A DNA stretch of 64,000 bases from Flavobacterium davisii (lineage in GTDB: Bacteria; Bacteroidota; Bacteroidia; Flavobacteriales; Flavobacteriaceae): positions 2,666,001 to 2,730,000 of the forward strand of contig NZ_CP067378.1 of assembly GCF_019565505.1 (NCBI RefSeq). The letters are read 5' to 3'. Made by a program: the position numbers and the translations under genes. Shown here piece by piece: positions 1-10,768 of the stretch; within the stretch, counting starts at the first letter, position 1; each line of letters opens with the position of its first letter. Below the pieces are notes generated by a model. The model saw only the letters and a list, made by a program, of their open reading frames with translations, was not told the origin of the DNA and made no database searches.

Positions 1-1528
1 CAACAAAAAGAAGGTTTTCCAGTGTATGCCACTGCAGATGGTTTTGTTTCTCGTCTAAACGTTTCCACTTATGGCTATGGAAAGTGTTTGTATATAGATC
101 ATCCTAATGGTTATACTACCGTTTATGCGCATTTACAGCGTTTTTCAGAAACAATAGATCGGTATGTTCGGGAAAAGCAATATGCAGATAAAACCTTTGT
201 TTTAGAATTACGCTTAAAAGACAATTTTTTAGTTGTAAAAAAGGGGATTTAATAGGTTATACAGGCAATACAGGAGGTTCTAGTGGTCCTCATTTGCATT
301 TCGAAATAAGAAATACAAAAACAGAGTTTATTATGAATCCTTTCTTGTTTGGATATGATACTTTAGTAAAAGATACAAAAGCGCCTTCTATAGAAGGATT
401 ATATGCTTATGCCTTATCTATAAATGCTATAGTTAATGGTTCTTCTCAACCTATTATGGTTCCTTTAAGTTTACAATCAGATGGGACTTATCTTGCCACC
501 CCAGTTAAAGCCAAAGATACCATAGGATTTGCAATAAACGCTCATGATGTATCCGATTTTAATTTTGGGAAAAATGGAATTTACAAGTTAAACGCATTTT
601 TAAACGGAACACCTTATTTTAATTATCAATTTGATAGTTTTTCTTTTGATGAATCAAAACATATAAACTGTTTTATTGATTATCCAAGATACAAAAAAAC
701 ACATCAACGTTTTCAAAAACTTTTTGTGGGGTATATATTTCCAGAAAATATTATTAAGCACAAAATAAATAACGGACAACTAAAAGTAGAACCCAATTAT
801 AACTTAAACTATGAAATAGAAATTTATGATTTTCATGGCAATAAAAATACCTTAATTATTCCCATAGAATTTTCAAATTCGAATAGTTCTATGGTGAATA
901 ATCCGCCTAAAACTCCCTATTTTTTAAAATCTCAAATTGAGCAATTGTATTCAAAAGAAGGGATTTCTGTATTCATTCCAGAACAAACGTTTTATGAAGA
1001 TTTTTATATAAAATTTGATGTAAAGGATAAAGAGCTGTACTTACATGATGAGTCCGTAGCAATTAATAAACCTATGACCATTACATTTGATGTGTCTCAT
1101 TTACCTAAAGAAGAACGTGAAAAAATGTTTATAGCTAATTTAGATCATAGCAGAATAGAATATAATTTTACAATTAAGAAAGAAGATCAGTTTATAATTA
1201 AAACAAAAAAACTCGGAAAGTTTTTTATTGCAAAAGATACGATAGCACCTAAAATTTATGCACCTAATTTTAAAATGGCTGAAGATTTAACTTCAAAAGA
1301 TTCGTTGAAAATCTTTATTTCAGACAATTTATCGGGTATTAAATCTTATAATGCGTATTTAAACAATGAATGGATATTAATGGAATATGAACCTAAATTA
1401 AATAGATTAATTCATTTTTTTCCGATTCTAAATTTATAAATGGTAAAAATGATTTTAAGTTAGAAGTAGTGGATAATTTAGGAAATACAACTACATTTGA
1501 ATCAAATTTTTATAAAACAAAACTGTAA
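1..1528 (+). CDS. M23 family metallopeptidase, 5'-partial, two frameshifts
   Basis: Peptidoglycan DD-endopeptidase of the LytM/peptidase M23 fold, probably acting in the periplasm. The window opens inside the catalytic domain. The reading frame is open from base 1, shows YAHLQRF, then after a slip GDLIGYTGNTGGSSGPHLHFE, which contains the terminal HxH zinc motif. The first zinc histidine and any signal peptide lie upstream. About 380 residues of beta-rich C-terminal extension follow, as in many Bacteroidota M23 proteins. Two slips break it: A6 at 237-242 (7 expected) and T7 at 1415-1421 (8 expected). With both repaired the protein ends at TAA 1526-1528, with C-terminus YKTKL. The TonB receptor starts 3 bases later, so the two are probably cotranscribed. 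Confidence 0.85.
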
Positions 1529-1531
1529 ATT

Positions 1532-3988
1532 TTGAAAACTAAATTTTCTTTTTTATTACTTCTATTTTCATTTAGCCTTTTAGGACAAATTGCCAGAGTT
1601 AAAGGAATTGTTTTGGATGAAGAAAACAATCCTGTAGAAGGAGTTAATGTATCATTTCAACAAAAAAGTACCAAGACAAATGAAAATGGATTCTATCAAT
1701 TAGCCATTCCTTCAAAAGTAAAATCAAATTTAAAGTTTACACATTTATCTTTAAAATCAGCTGTTATTTCGTTAGAACTTAATCCCTAGTGAAGATTATG
1801 AATTTAATGTAGTATTAAAAAGTACAACAGAGCAGTTAGGCGAAATTGTCATATCGAATAACAGTAAAAAAAGAGTAGAGGGCATTACGACCTTATCACC
1901 AAAAGCTATTCGATTGATACCGGGAGCTAATTCTGGAGTAGAAAATATTTTAAAATCACTACCGGGAGTAAATTCTAATAATGAATTAAGTACACAATAT
2001 GCTGTAAGAGGAGGTAATTATGATGAAAATTTAGTATACGTAAACGAAATAGAAGTATACCGTCCTTTTTTAATTCGATCAGGACAACAAGAAGGGCTAA
2101 GTTTTACAAATACAGACTTAATTCAGCATGTTGATTTTTCTTCTGGAGGATTTCAGGCTAAATATGGAGATAAATTATCTTCCGTATTAGATATAACTTA
2201 TAGAAAACCAACTAAATTTGGAGCTTCCCTTGAAGCTTCCTTTTTAGGAGGAAGTGTTTCAATGGATAATGTGTCAAAAAATCAAAAATGGAATGCTATT
2301 ACAGGAATTCGTTATCGAGATAATAGTTTGTTAGTAAAAAGTCAAGAAACACAAACTAATTTTAAGCCACGATTTGCGGATTTACAAACCTATATAACTT
2401 TTACTCCAAATATTAAATGGCAATTTGGGTTTTTAGGTAATTTATCACAAAATAAATACGATTATAGGCCTTTTTCTAGACAAACTAATTTTGGATCTTT
2501 ACAAGAACCGATGGCTTTATTAGTACAATATGATGGAACTGAAAAGGATGCTTATATGACTACTTTTGGTGCTATAAAAGTTAATTATAAGATAAATGAT
2601 GACTCCAATTTAAAATGGATTAATTCAATCTATCATACTATTGAACAAGAATATTATGATATAATGGCAGAATATCGATTAGGAGAGATAAATTCTAATC
2701 TAGGTGATTCTAGCTTTGGCAATGTTGAATATTCTAGAGGAATAGGCAGTCAGCTCACACATGCTCGTAATGATTTGGATGCTTTGATCATTAATACAGA
2801 GCTTAAAGGAAATCATAAGAAAAAGAAAATCAAATAGATTGGGGATTTAAATATACACGAGAGAGTATACGAGATAGAATTAGAGAGTGGGAAGTGATTG
2901 ATTCAGCAGGTTTTTTACTAAACCCTCCCAAAATATTTCCTAAAAAAGAAGAACCTTATACAGTTTATCAAGGGCCTTTAGTACCTTATAACAGTGTTAG
3001 AGCTATTAATTATACAAATATTAATCGTTTTTCAGCTTATCTTCAGTGGAATAGGCGTTTGAGATGGAAAGAACATGAATTGTTTTTAAATGTAGGAGCA
3101 AGAGCGCAAAACTGGAGCGTCACAGATGGGGTTAACATAGGAAAAAGTCAAGTTGTTTTTAGTCCAAGAGCACAATTTGCTATAAAACCAAACTGGAACA
3201 AGGATATGTTTTTTAGAATATCAGGAGGTTGGTATCATCAACCCCCTTTTTATAGAGAATTAAGAGATTCTTTAGGAATCGTTAAACCCAATGTTAAGGC
3301 GCAAGAATCTACTCATATAGTCTTAGGACATGATTTTAGTTTTAAAATGTGGAAACGCCCTTTTAGATTAGTCACGGAATTGTATTATAAAGATATGAAT
3401 AATGTAAATCCTTATACAATAGATAATGTTCGGATACGATACAGAGCTCTTAATAATGCGGAGGCTTATGCTAAAGGAATAGATCTTAGAATAAATGGGG
3501 AATTTATACCGGGAACGGAATCTTGGTTAAGTTTTGGCTATATGGATACACAAGAGTCAATAGATGATAAAGGATATATAGCACGTCCTACTGATCAAAG
3601 ACTCAAGGTTGGAGCTTTATTTCAAGATTATATTCCTAATATACCTGCTTTAAAAATGTATCTTAATTTAGTTTATAATACAGGTTTGCCGGGAGGATCA
3701 CCATCGTATGCTAATCCTTACGAATACCAATCAAGATTAAGAGATTATCGTAGAGCCGATATTGGATTTTCGTATGTTTTTACCGATAGAGCTAGATCAA
3801 AAGAGAAAGATAATTGGTTAAGACACTTTAGAGAACTAGCCCTTGGAATTGAAATTTTTAATATGTTCAATAACCAAAACTCGATTACGAACACATGGGT
3901 GCGGGATGTATATACTAAAAATCAATACGGAGTTCCTAATTATTTAACAACACGCGTGTTTAGTATAAAATTAAATGTGAAAATATAA
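1532..3988 (+). CDS. TonB-dependent receptor with carboxypeptidase-like domain, two frameshifts
   Basis: Outer-membrane TonB-dependent transporter of about 818 residues; substrate unknown. It starts at a TTG (no in-frame ATG fits) with a signal peptide ending near LLGQ. A CarboxypepD_reg-like beta-sandwich follows (GIVLDEENNPVEGVNVSF), then a plug with NILKSLPGVN and YAVRGGNYDENLVYVNEIE, then a beta-barrel ending in VFSIKLNVKI. Three fragments join by removing one C from CCC at 1784-1786 (an insertion, rare in this window) and adding one A near 2826-2829. There is no SusD partner, so this is a stand-alone receptor rather than a polysaccharide utilisation locus. The lipoprotein at 4025 follows closely. 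Confidence 0.9.
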
Positions 3989-4024
3989 ACAAAAATGGGT
4001 ATATTTAGATTAAATAGGATAATC

Positions 4025-4711
4025 ATGAAAAAAAAGATTTTATATTTTTTACCTTTTATTATTTCATTTGGAAGTTGTAAAGAAGAACCCAAACCGAAAG
4101 TAAAATATGATAAGCCAGTAAAACAAGTTGAAAGAAAGAAAGATACCACTCGTTTATTAGTAGCGGATTTACCCATACAGTTTCCGACCTCCAATGTGTT
4201 AATTTATCCTATAGGAGAACTTAGAGTGAGTGATTTGAAAAAAGGAAGTTATGAAGGAGATAAAATGGATATGAATGGATTTAACGTATCAAGTGTCTTA
4301 GATGAAGAACTTACAGGATATTTACAAAATATTAAATTTCAAGAAATAGGAAAAGATTCTTTGCATGTATTAACAGATAAATCTGTTTTAATTGAACGAA
4401 TGACATATCTTAAGTCTAAAAATATTTTAGTATATGTTATGGCAGATAATGATACAAATCAAGATGGAAAAGTAGATTCTTATGATGTAAAATCTTTGTA
4501 TTTAAGTACTGATTTAGGAGATAAATTCACTAAAATTTCAGTTGATATGCAGGAGTTAATAGATTGGAACTATGTAGAAACAGCAAATAAAATATTTTTT
4601 AGAACAATAGATGATCGTAATAAAAACGGTGCTTTTGATAAAACAGATGGATTACATTATTTTTATGTAGATATAAAAAAAGATTGGGTAGCCCAAGAAT
4701 TTAAAATGTAA
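4025..4711 (+). CDS. Lipoprotein with two EF-hand-like loops
   Basis: Protein of 228 residues, family not recognised. The ATG at 4025 is preferred over an in-frame start at 3995 because it gives a clean lipoprotein signal peptide (KKKILYFLPFIISFGSC, with Cys as the acylated residue). Two acidic loops resemble EF-hand or dockerin calcium sites: DTNQDGKVDSYD and DRNKNGAFDKTD in the C-terminal half. The gene lies 36 bases after the TonB receptor and just before a strong terminator, so it is probably the last gene of that transcript. A surface-lipoprotein partner of the receptor is possible but only inferred from position. Confidence 0.7.
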   Translation: MKKKILYFLPFIISFGSCKEEPKPKVKYDKPVKQVERKKDTTRLLVADLPIQFPTSNVLIYPIGELRVSDLKKGSYEGDKMDMNGFNVSSVLDEELTGYLQNIKFQEIGKDSLHVLTDKSVLIERMTYLKSKNILVYVMADNDTNQDGKVDSYDVKSLYLSTDLGDKFTKISVDMQELIDWNYVETANKIFFRTIDDRNKNGAFDKTDGLHYFYVDIKKDWVAQEFKM

Positions 4712-4726
4712 AAATCTTTGATAATA

Positions 4727-4770
4727 AAAAAATGCCCCCAAACAGTTATTAACTTTAGGGGGCATTTTTT
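4727..4770. terminator. Bidirectional rho-independent terminator
   Basis: A 12-bp arm AAAAATGCCCCC and its complement GGGGGCATTTTTT enclose an 18-base loop. It carries a T run on both strands, and lies between the convergent lipoprotein gene and the ABC transporter gene, serving both. Confidence 0.9.
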
Positions 4771-4777
4771 ATAGTTT

Positions 4778-6610
4778 TTATTCTAAACTTTGCATCATGA
4801 CAAGTTTCGAATAAGTACCATTTTTAGCAAGTAATTCGCTGTGTGTGCCTTGTTCAACAATTTCTCCTTTTTGCATCACAATAATATTGTCTGCTTTTTG
4901 TATAGTAGAAAGTCTATGAGCAATTACGATAGAAGTTCTGTTTTGCATCATGTTTTCAAGAGCCACTTGTACTAATTTTTCACTCTCTGTATCAAGAGCA
5001 GAAGTAGCTTCATCAAGGATCATGATTGGCGGATTTTTTAATACTGCTCTTGCAATAGACAAACGTTGTTTTTGTCCGCCAGATAATTTTCCACCTGCAT
5101 CACCGATATTGGTCTCTATACCATTAGGTAAATTGATTACAAATTCATACGCATTAGCAACTTTTAAAGCATGAATAATTTCTTCATCAGTAGCTGTAGG
5201 TTTACCAATTAATAAATTATTCTTTATAGAATCGTGAAACAAGATAGAGTCCTGTGTAACAATCCCCATTAAAGATCTCAAAGACTGCATTGAAATTTCC
5301 TTAATATCGGTTCCATCTATACTTATTTTTCCTTCATTTACATCATAAAAACGAGTAAGTAAATTGGCAATTGTACTTTTTCCTGATCCAGATTGACCTA
5401 CTAATGCAATGGTCTTTCCTTTTGGAACGTCAATAGTAAAATTTTTTAAGACATTGTTGTCATCTGCATAAGCAAAATGAATGTTCTCAATTTTGATAGA
5501 ATTTGTAAAATCTTTTTTATCTAGAGCATCTGGTAAATCTACTATTTGGCTTTCTTGTTCTAGTAAAGTAAAAACCCTTTCAGCGGCAGCTAGACCACTT
5601 TTTACCTGATAAGAAGATTTTGAAATAGATTTAGCAGGTTGTAAAATAGTGTAAGCTAATGCGATATAACCAATGAAGGCTGTTCCAGCAAGGCTTTTTT
5701 CAACCAAAACCAAATGACCTCCATACCATAATAAAGTAGCAATAGTTACGATACCAAAAAATTCACTCATAGGAGAGGATAGATTGTTTTTATTTGCTAT
5801 ACTGTTTGATAATTTTAAAACACGATTAACAGAATCATTAAATTTTTGAATGAAAATAGATTCTGCATTAAATCCTTTTACAACTTTTAATCCTGATAAA
5901 GTTTCGTCTAAAATAGAAATAAAAATACCTTGTTCCTGTTGGGCTTTTTGCGATTTAGATTTTAATGTTTTACCAATTCTTGAAATTATAAATCCTGAAA
6001 TAGGAATAAATATAAAAACAAATAAGGTAAGTTTTATACTAATAAATAACATAGCAATAATAGAAAAGACGATAGTCATTGGTTCGCGAACGATAAGTTC
6101 TAAGATTTGGAAAAAGGAATTTTGAACTTCTCCCACATCTCCTAACATACGAGCCATAACATCTCCTTTTCTAGTATCTGAATAATAAGAAACGGGGAGA
6201 TTAATAATTTTGCTATATAACTTAATACGTAGATCTCTTAATACACCATTTCTTAATATTGTAACCTGTCTGGATCCTAAATAGTTAAATAAGTTTTTTA
6301 ATAAAGCTGTAATGATTACAATACTTATAACAACTAATAAAGCGTTTTGTTTACCATATTCATCTGAAATTTCAGTTAATTTATAATTAAAAGAATTTGA
6401 TAAAAAATCCTTTAAATTAGATAAACCTGTGTAAATAGGCTTTTTACTAATTTTTGTATTTTGTTTAAAGAGAACCTCTAGAGTAGGCATAATAGATACC
6501 ATTAAGAGTGTGCTGAACAAAGCATAAAGGATGTTGAATGTAATATTCCAAATAATATTTGTTCTGTATCTTAATGCGTATGGAATTATTTTTTTTAAAT
6601 TATGATCCAT
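4778..6610 (-). CDS. MsbA-like ABC exporter (fused permease and ATPase)
   Basis: Half-size ABC exporter of 610 residues. The N-terminal half is a six-helix type 1 exporter domain (helices between about 20 and 330). The C-terminal half is a nucleotide-binding domain with Walker A GQSGSGKST near 407, signature LSGGQKQR near 510, Walker B IMILDEATSALD near 530 and the H-loop IAHR near 565. In this family the substrate is usually a lipid, lipid A core or drug; lipid A flipping is plausible but the sequence does not prove it. The start overlaps the stop of the upstream phosphoglucomutase by one base (TAATG), which indicates an operon. Intact frame. Confidence 0.9.
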   Translation of the reverse strand: MDHNLKKIIPYALRYRTNIIWNITFNILYALFSTLLMVSIMPTLEVLFKQNTKISKKPIYTGLSNLKDFLSNSFNYKLTEISDEYGKQNALLVVISIVIITALLKNLFNYLGSRQVTILRNGVLRDLRIKLYSKIINLPVSYYSDTRKGDVMARMLGDVGEVQNSFFQILELIVREPMTIVFSIIAMLFISIKLTLFVFIFIPISGFIISRIGKTLKSKSQKAQQEQGIFISILDETLSGLKVVKGFNAESIFIQKFNDSVNRVLKLSNSIANKNNLSSPMSEFFGIVTIATLLWYGGHLVLVEKSLAGTAFIGYIALAYTILQPAKSISKSSYQVKSGLAAAERVFTLLEQESQIVDLPDALDKKDFTNSIKIENIHFAYADDNNVLKNFTIDVPKGKTIALVGQSGSGKSTIANLLTRFYDVNEGKISIDGTDIKEISMQSLRSLMGIVTQDSILFHDSIKNNLLIGKPTATDEEIIHALKVANAYEFVINLPNGIETNIGDAGGKLSGGQKQRLSIARAVLKNPPIMILDEATSALDTESEKLVQVALENMMQNRTSIVIAHRLSTIQKADNIIVMQKGEIVEQGTHSELLAKNGTYSKLVMMQSLE

Positions 6611-8336
6611 TAGTTCAATTGCATATCGTTAATGATATTTTTAATTTTTTCGTCCAATTGTTTCTCCGCTTCGGGTATATCATCAACCGATTCGATGGTG
6701 CAGTTTACACTGAAATAAAATTTAATTTTAGGTTCTGTACCACTTGGACGTGCGCATATTTTACTTCCATCTTCTAAATAATAAATCAATACGTTCGATT
6801 TAGGAATGTTAATGTCGAATTCTTCATTATTCATGAGGTCTTTACCTTTTGATGTTTGATAGTCTTCTACACAAACCACACGGTTTCCGTTGATTTCTTC
6901 CATTGGATTTTCGCGTAAATCCTTCATCATTTGTTGGATTTCTGCTGCGCCATCCATTCCTTTTTTGTAATAGAAATAAGATGTTCTTTATAAAAACCAA
7001 AATCCACATAAAGTTCCTCTAGTCTCTGATATAATGTTTTGCCAGCTTCTTTTGCTTGCGCAGCAATTTCGCAAACTAATAAAATAGCACCTACAGCATC
7101 TTTATCACGAACAGCATCGCCTACCATAAAACCAAAACTTTCTTCACCTCCTCCAATAAATTTTTGGTTTGGAAAATCTTTAATGAATTTAGCAATCCAT
7201 TTAAATCCTGTTAATCCTACTTTACATTCTACTCCATAAGCTTCTGCTAAATCAAGCATCATAGGGGTAGAAACAATAGTAGATCCAATAAATTCAGTAC
7301 CTGTTAACCTATTAGATTTTCTCCATTGCTCTAATAAAAATGCGGTCATAATAACCATCGTTTGATTCCCATTTAAAAGAATCATATTGTTTTGATTGTT
7401 TCGTACAGCCACTCCTAGGCGATCCGAGTCAGGATCAGTTCCTATAACGATATCAGCATTTATTTTATTGGCCAAATCAATTGCCAAACTAAGTGCTTCT
7501 GGTTCTTCGGGATTAGGTGATTTGACAGTAGGAAAACGACCATCTGGAATGGCTTGTTCTTCTACTATATTTAAATCATTATATCCAGCCGCATTCAAAA
7601 CATTAGGTATTACCTTTATAGAAGTGCCATGTAATGAAGTGTAAACAATCTTTAAGTTTTTCTTAGCCTCAGCTGTTGTGTTAAAACTAGCGTTTTCAAG
7701 TGTGCTTTTTAGGAAAGCATCGTCGATCTCCTGATCTATATATTCTATAAGTTCTGGATTAGAAGCAAAATTTATATCACTATATTCTAGCGCTTCAATA
7801 GCCTGTATGATTTCTTTATCTTGTGGAGGAACAATTTGGCCGCCATCTTGCCAGTACACTTTATAACCATTGTATTCAGGTGGATTGTGTGACGCTGTTA
7901 GAACAATACCTACATGGCAAGCTAAATGGCGTACTGTGAATGATAGTTCAGGAGTAGGTCTTAATTCAGAAAATAAAAATACTTTAATTCCATTAGCAGA
8001 AAATACATCAGCAACAACTTTTGCTAGTGTGTTACTGTTAGCCCTACAATCATAAGCAATAGCAACTTTTATTTCTTCGTTTGGAAAACATTTTTTTAAG
8101 TAATTAGATAAACCTTGAGTGTTTTTACCCAAAGTATATTTGTTAATTCTATTGGTCCCTATTCCCATAACACCGCGCATACCGCCCGTTCCAAATTCTA
8201 AGTTTTTGTAAAAACTTTCTTCTAATTCTTTAGGTGATGAAGTCATCATTTCCTTGATAGATTCTTGAGTTTCGTCGTCAAAAGTGGGTGTTAACCAAAT
8301 ATTTACTTTTTCTAAAATTGCCTGTTCAATGTGCAT
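6610..8336 (-). CDS. Phosphoglucomutase / phosphomannomutase (alpha-D-phosphohexomutase), one frameshift
   Basis: Interconverts hexose 1-phosphate and 6-phosphate. About 575 residues when repaired, the usual length for the long PgcA-like bacterial type. Visible motifs: catalytic serine loop TASHNPPEYNGYK near 147, metal loop DPDSDR near 303, substrate loop GGGEESFG near 390, and the C-terminal phosphate loop RPSGTEPK. The frame breaks at 6961-6966 (T6 on the plus strand, 7 expected), within SITKKGMDGAAEIQ. The essential C-terminal phosphate-binding domain is intact in the shifted frame, so the gene is almost certainly functional in the organism. Cotranscribed with the ABC exporter downstream. 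Confidence 0.93.
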
Positions 8337-8523
8337 AATTCTTTTGGTTTTATAGTCAATTTTTTAGTTTTATTATGGCTTTTTATTTTTATGTTTTGAT
8401 CTCTATAAAATAAAGATTTCTAATTTTTTAAAAACAAAGCCTGTATTGTTTTAAGAAAGTTAGAGCAAGTATTAGAGAATGCTCTTAAAGATTCCGCTAA
8501 TAGTTGAGCTCAATTTATTTAGG

Positions 8524-9472
8524 TTATAAGATTTCTTGAATTTTATATCGCTCTTCATTGTGTTTGGTACGAAGAATTATTTCACCCAAAAATCCTGCTA
8601 AAAATAATTGAGTTCCTATAATCATTGTGGTCAAAGCTATGTAAAACCAAGGATTATTGGTAATTAAGATTGTTTCTTGATGGGTGTAAAGTTTCCAAAG
8701 TTTAACAGCCCCTATGTAGCCTGCGGACAAAAAACCAATCATAAACATGAGAGTACCCAACAGACCAAATAAGTGCATGGGTCTTTTTCCAAATTTACCT
8801 AAGAACCAGATGGTAATCAAATCTAAAAAACCATTTACAAAACGATCAATTCCGAATTTTGACTCACCGTATTTGCGGGCTTGATGCTGTACAACCTTTT
8901 CTCCAATTTTTTTAAAACCTGCGTTTTTAGCTAATACAGGTATATAGCGGTGCATTTCGCCAAAAACCTCTATGTTTTTTATGACCGTATTTTTGTAAGC
9001 TTTTAAACCGCAGTTAAAATCATTAAGTTGTACACCAGATGTTTTTCTAGCGGCTGCATTAAAAAGTTTAGAAGGCAGGTTCTTAGTTAATGTATTGTCA
9101 TAACGCTTTTTTTTCCAGCCTGAAACTAAATCAAAATTTTCATCTGTAATCATCTGGTACAGTCCGGTATTTCATCAGGACTGTCTTGTAAGTCGGCATC
9201 CATCGTAATGACTACATTTCCTTTTGCCTTGGCAAAACCAGCATGTAAAGCTTGACTTTTTCCGTAATTACGCAAAAAACGAATGGCTTTAAGATTTTCG
9301 TTTTTAATGCCAATTGCTGTATAACGAGCCAAGAATTATCCGTACTTCCATCATCTATAAATAAGACTTCGTATGAATAATTGTGTTGAGTCATTACACG
9401 TTCAATCCATGAAGTCAATTCTGGTAATGATTCTTGTTCGTTTAATAAAGGTATTATAATTGATATATCCAC
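8524..9472 (-). CDS. GT2 family glycosyltransferase (GtrB/DPM1-like), two frameshifts
   Basis: Polyprenyl-phosphate glycosyltransferase type, about 316 residues after repair. The N-terminus has SIIIPLLNEQESLPEL and the nucleotide-sugar motif FIDDGSTDNS; the middle has MDADLQDSPDEIPD and the RNYGKSQALHAG block. Two C-terminal membrane helices (LFGLLGTLMFMIGFLSAGYI and a second near the end) anchor it to the inner membrane. Slips: T5 at 9301-9305 on the plus strand (6 expected) and a single A at 9161 (2 expected). The likely role is charging undecaprenyl phosphate with a sugar for glycan modification. It starts 3 bases after the DUF4199 gene ends, so the two form one transcript. Confidence 0.9.
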
Positions 9473-9474
9473 TT

Positions 9475-10004
9475 TTATAGTTGATTTGACGATTTTGTTT
9501 TGAAAAATGCAGACAAAATTAAACCAAAAATTGCACTTATTAAAATTGTAAAAAGAGTTCCTTTAAAAAAGTTAGCTATCGAAAACTGATCTTGATTTTC
9601 AATTTGTTTAATAGATTCTTTAATAACGGATCTAGGTGTTCCAAATTTTTGAAGCATTCCCCCGTTTCTTTAATTATAATTTCCTTTACGCTTTGTTTTA
9701 GAGAAGGATCCACAAGGTTAAATAAAATTACTTCGAAAAAAGTCCCCATAACTATTCCAATAATAGTAGCTATAAAATAGGTAGTAAAAGTTTCTTTAAA
9801 TGTAATGCCTGTTTGAAAATCTTTTTGCGTTTTTCTCAGTAAAAGGATGATTATAATCAAGTAAAGGCTATACTTAACAAAGGTAATCCAACCTGAAGTA
9901 AATAATTCAATATTGATAAGGTAAATGAAAAGCGTCGTTAATATTGAAATAAGCCCTATTACTAATCCGTATTGAACCCCATTTTTTTTGATAATCTCAT
10001 TCAT
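9475..10004 (-). CDS. DUF4199 domain membrane protein, one frameshift
   Basis: Small inner-membrane protein of about 176 residues with four hydrophobic segments (GLVIGLISILTTLFIYLI; YSLYLIIIILLL; FIATIIGIVMGTFF; and a C-terminal helix). It matches the layout of the Bacteroidota family DUF4199, whose function is unknown. C5 at 9659-9663 (6 expected) breaks the frame between helices three and four. DUF4199 genes commonly sit directly upstream of a GT2 glycosyltransferase gene in Flavobacteriaceae, as here, so a role with the transferase (for example in lipid-linked sugar transfer) is a reasonable inference. Confidence 0.8.
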
Positions 10005-10086
10005 AATTTGATGTTCTAAATTTAGTTTAACAAATATAAGTATTTTGATAGTAAGTAGTTTTAATATTAAAAATGTTACATAATAA

Positions 10087-10116
10087 TTTGTATATTAAAA
10101 AAATGTATTAAATTTG
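10087..10116 (+). promoter_or_regulatory. Bacteroidota-type promoter of rpmE2
   Basis: TTTG at 10087-10090 and TAAATTTG at 10109-10116, spaced 18 bases, match the TTTG / TAnnTTTG pattern of the Bacteroidota primary sigma factor. A leader of about 100 bases separates it from the L31 start codon. Confidence 0.7.
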
Positions 10117-10220
10117 CGACTTAAATTAAAAATAAAATATTACAAAAGCCGTTGTAGTTCAATACCTTTTAGAGATAAAAGCATCAAGAATAAAAACAGC
10201 AAAACATAAACAGATTTATT

Positions 10221-10472
10221 ATGAAAAAAGGAATCCACCCAGAAAATTACAGATTAGTAGCTTTCAAAGATATGTCAAATGATGACGTATTTATTACAAA
10301 ATCTACAGTTGAAACTAAAGAAACAATTACACATGAAGGTGTAGAGTATCCAGTATTCAAAATGGAGATCTCTCGTTCTTCTCACCCTTTTTATACTGGT
10401 AAATCTAAATTGGTTGATACAGCTGGACGTATTGATAAATTCAAGACTAAATACGCTAAATTCAATAAATAA
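10221..10472 (+). CDS. rpmE2: 50S ribosomal protein L31 type B
   Basis: Component of the large ribosomal subunit, 83 residues, starting [11 protein letters not shown] and containing SSHPFYTGK. It lacks the CxxC zinc-binding cysteines of type A L31, so it is the zinc-independent type B form. It has its own promoter and is closed by a terminator, so it is monocistronic. In Flavobacteriaceae it normally precedes the GlmU-family gene, as here. Confidence 0.97.
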   Translation: MKKGIHPENYRLVAFKDMSNDDVFITKSTVETKETITHEGVEYPVFKMEISRSSHPFYTGKSKLVDTAGRIDKFKTKYAKFNK

Positions 10473-10493
10473 TATTGAAATCAAAATAGTTAG

Positions 10494-10520
10494 AAAGCAC
10501 CATTTGTATGGTGCTTTTTT
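10494..10520 (+). terminator. Rho-independent terminator of rpmE2
   Basis: Perfect stem AAAGCACCAT / ATGGTGCTTT with a TTGT loop followed by a T run, 21 bases after the L31 stop codon. Confidence 0.93.
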
Positions 10521-10768
10521 ATTTTACCATTTTTTTGAAATTTATTAGAAATTTCTAATTTAAAAATGGAATTTGCTTATTTTTGAAATGTTAAAATAAA
10601 AGATATTCCGAAAGTAAAGAATTACTATTTAGTTTGCGTTCCTTTTTAAAGAGGAAAAGATTTATAATCCATTGTTTCTTATGTCAATTATAGTATAATG
10701 AATTAAACGGATTTAAATAAAGAGAATAGCCGACTTTTTGAATACCTTTAGATAAAATTTAAATATAT

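Noticed and set aside
3940..4194. Minus-strand ORF at the junction of the TonB receptor and the lipoprotein
   Set aside because: It overlaps the supported start and signal peptide of the lipoprotein and has no recognisable features.
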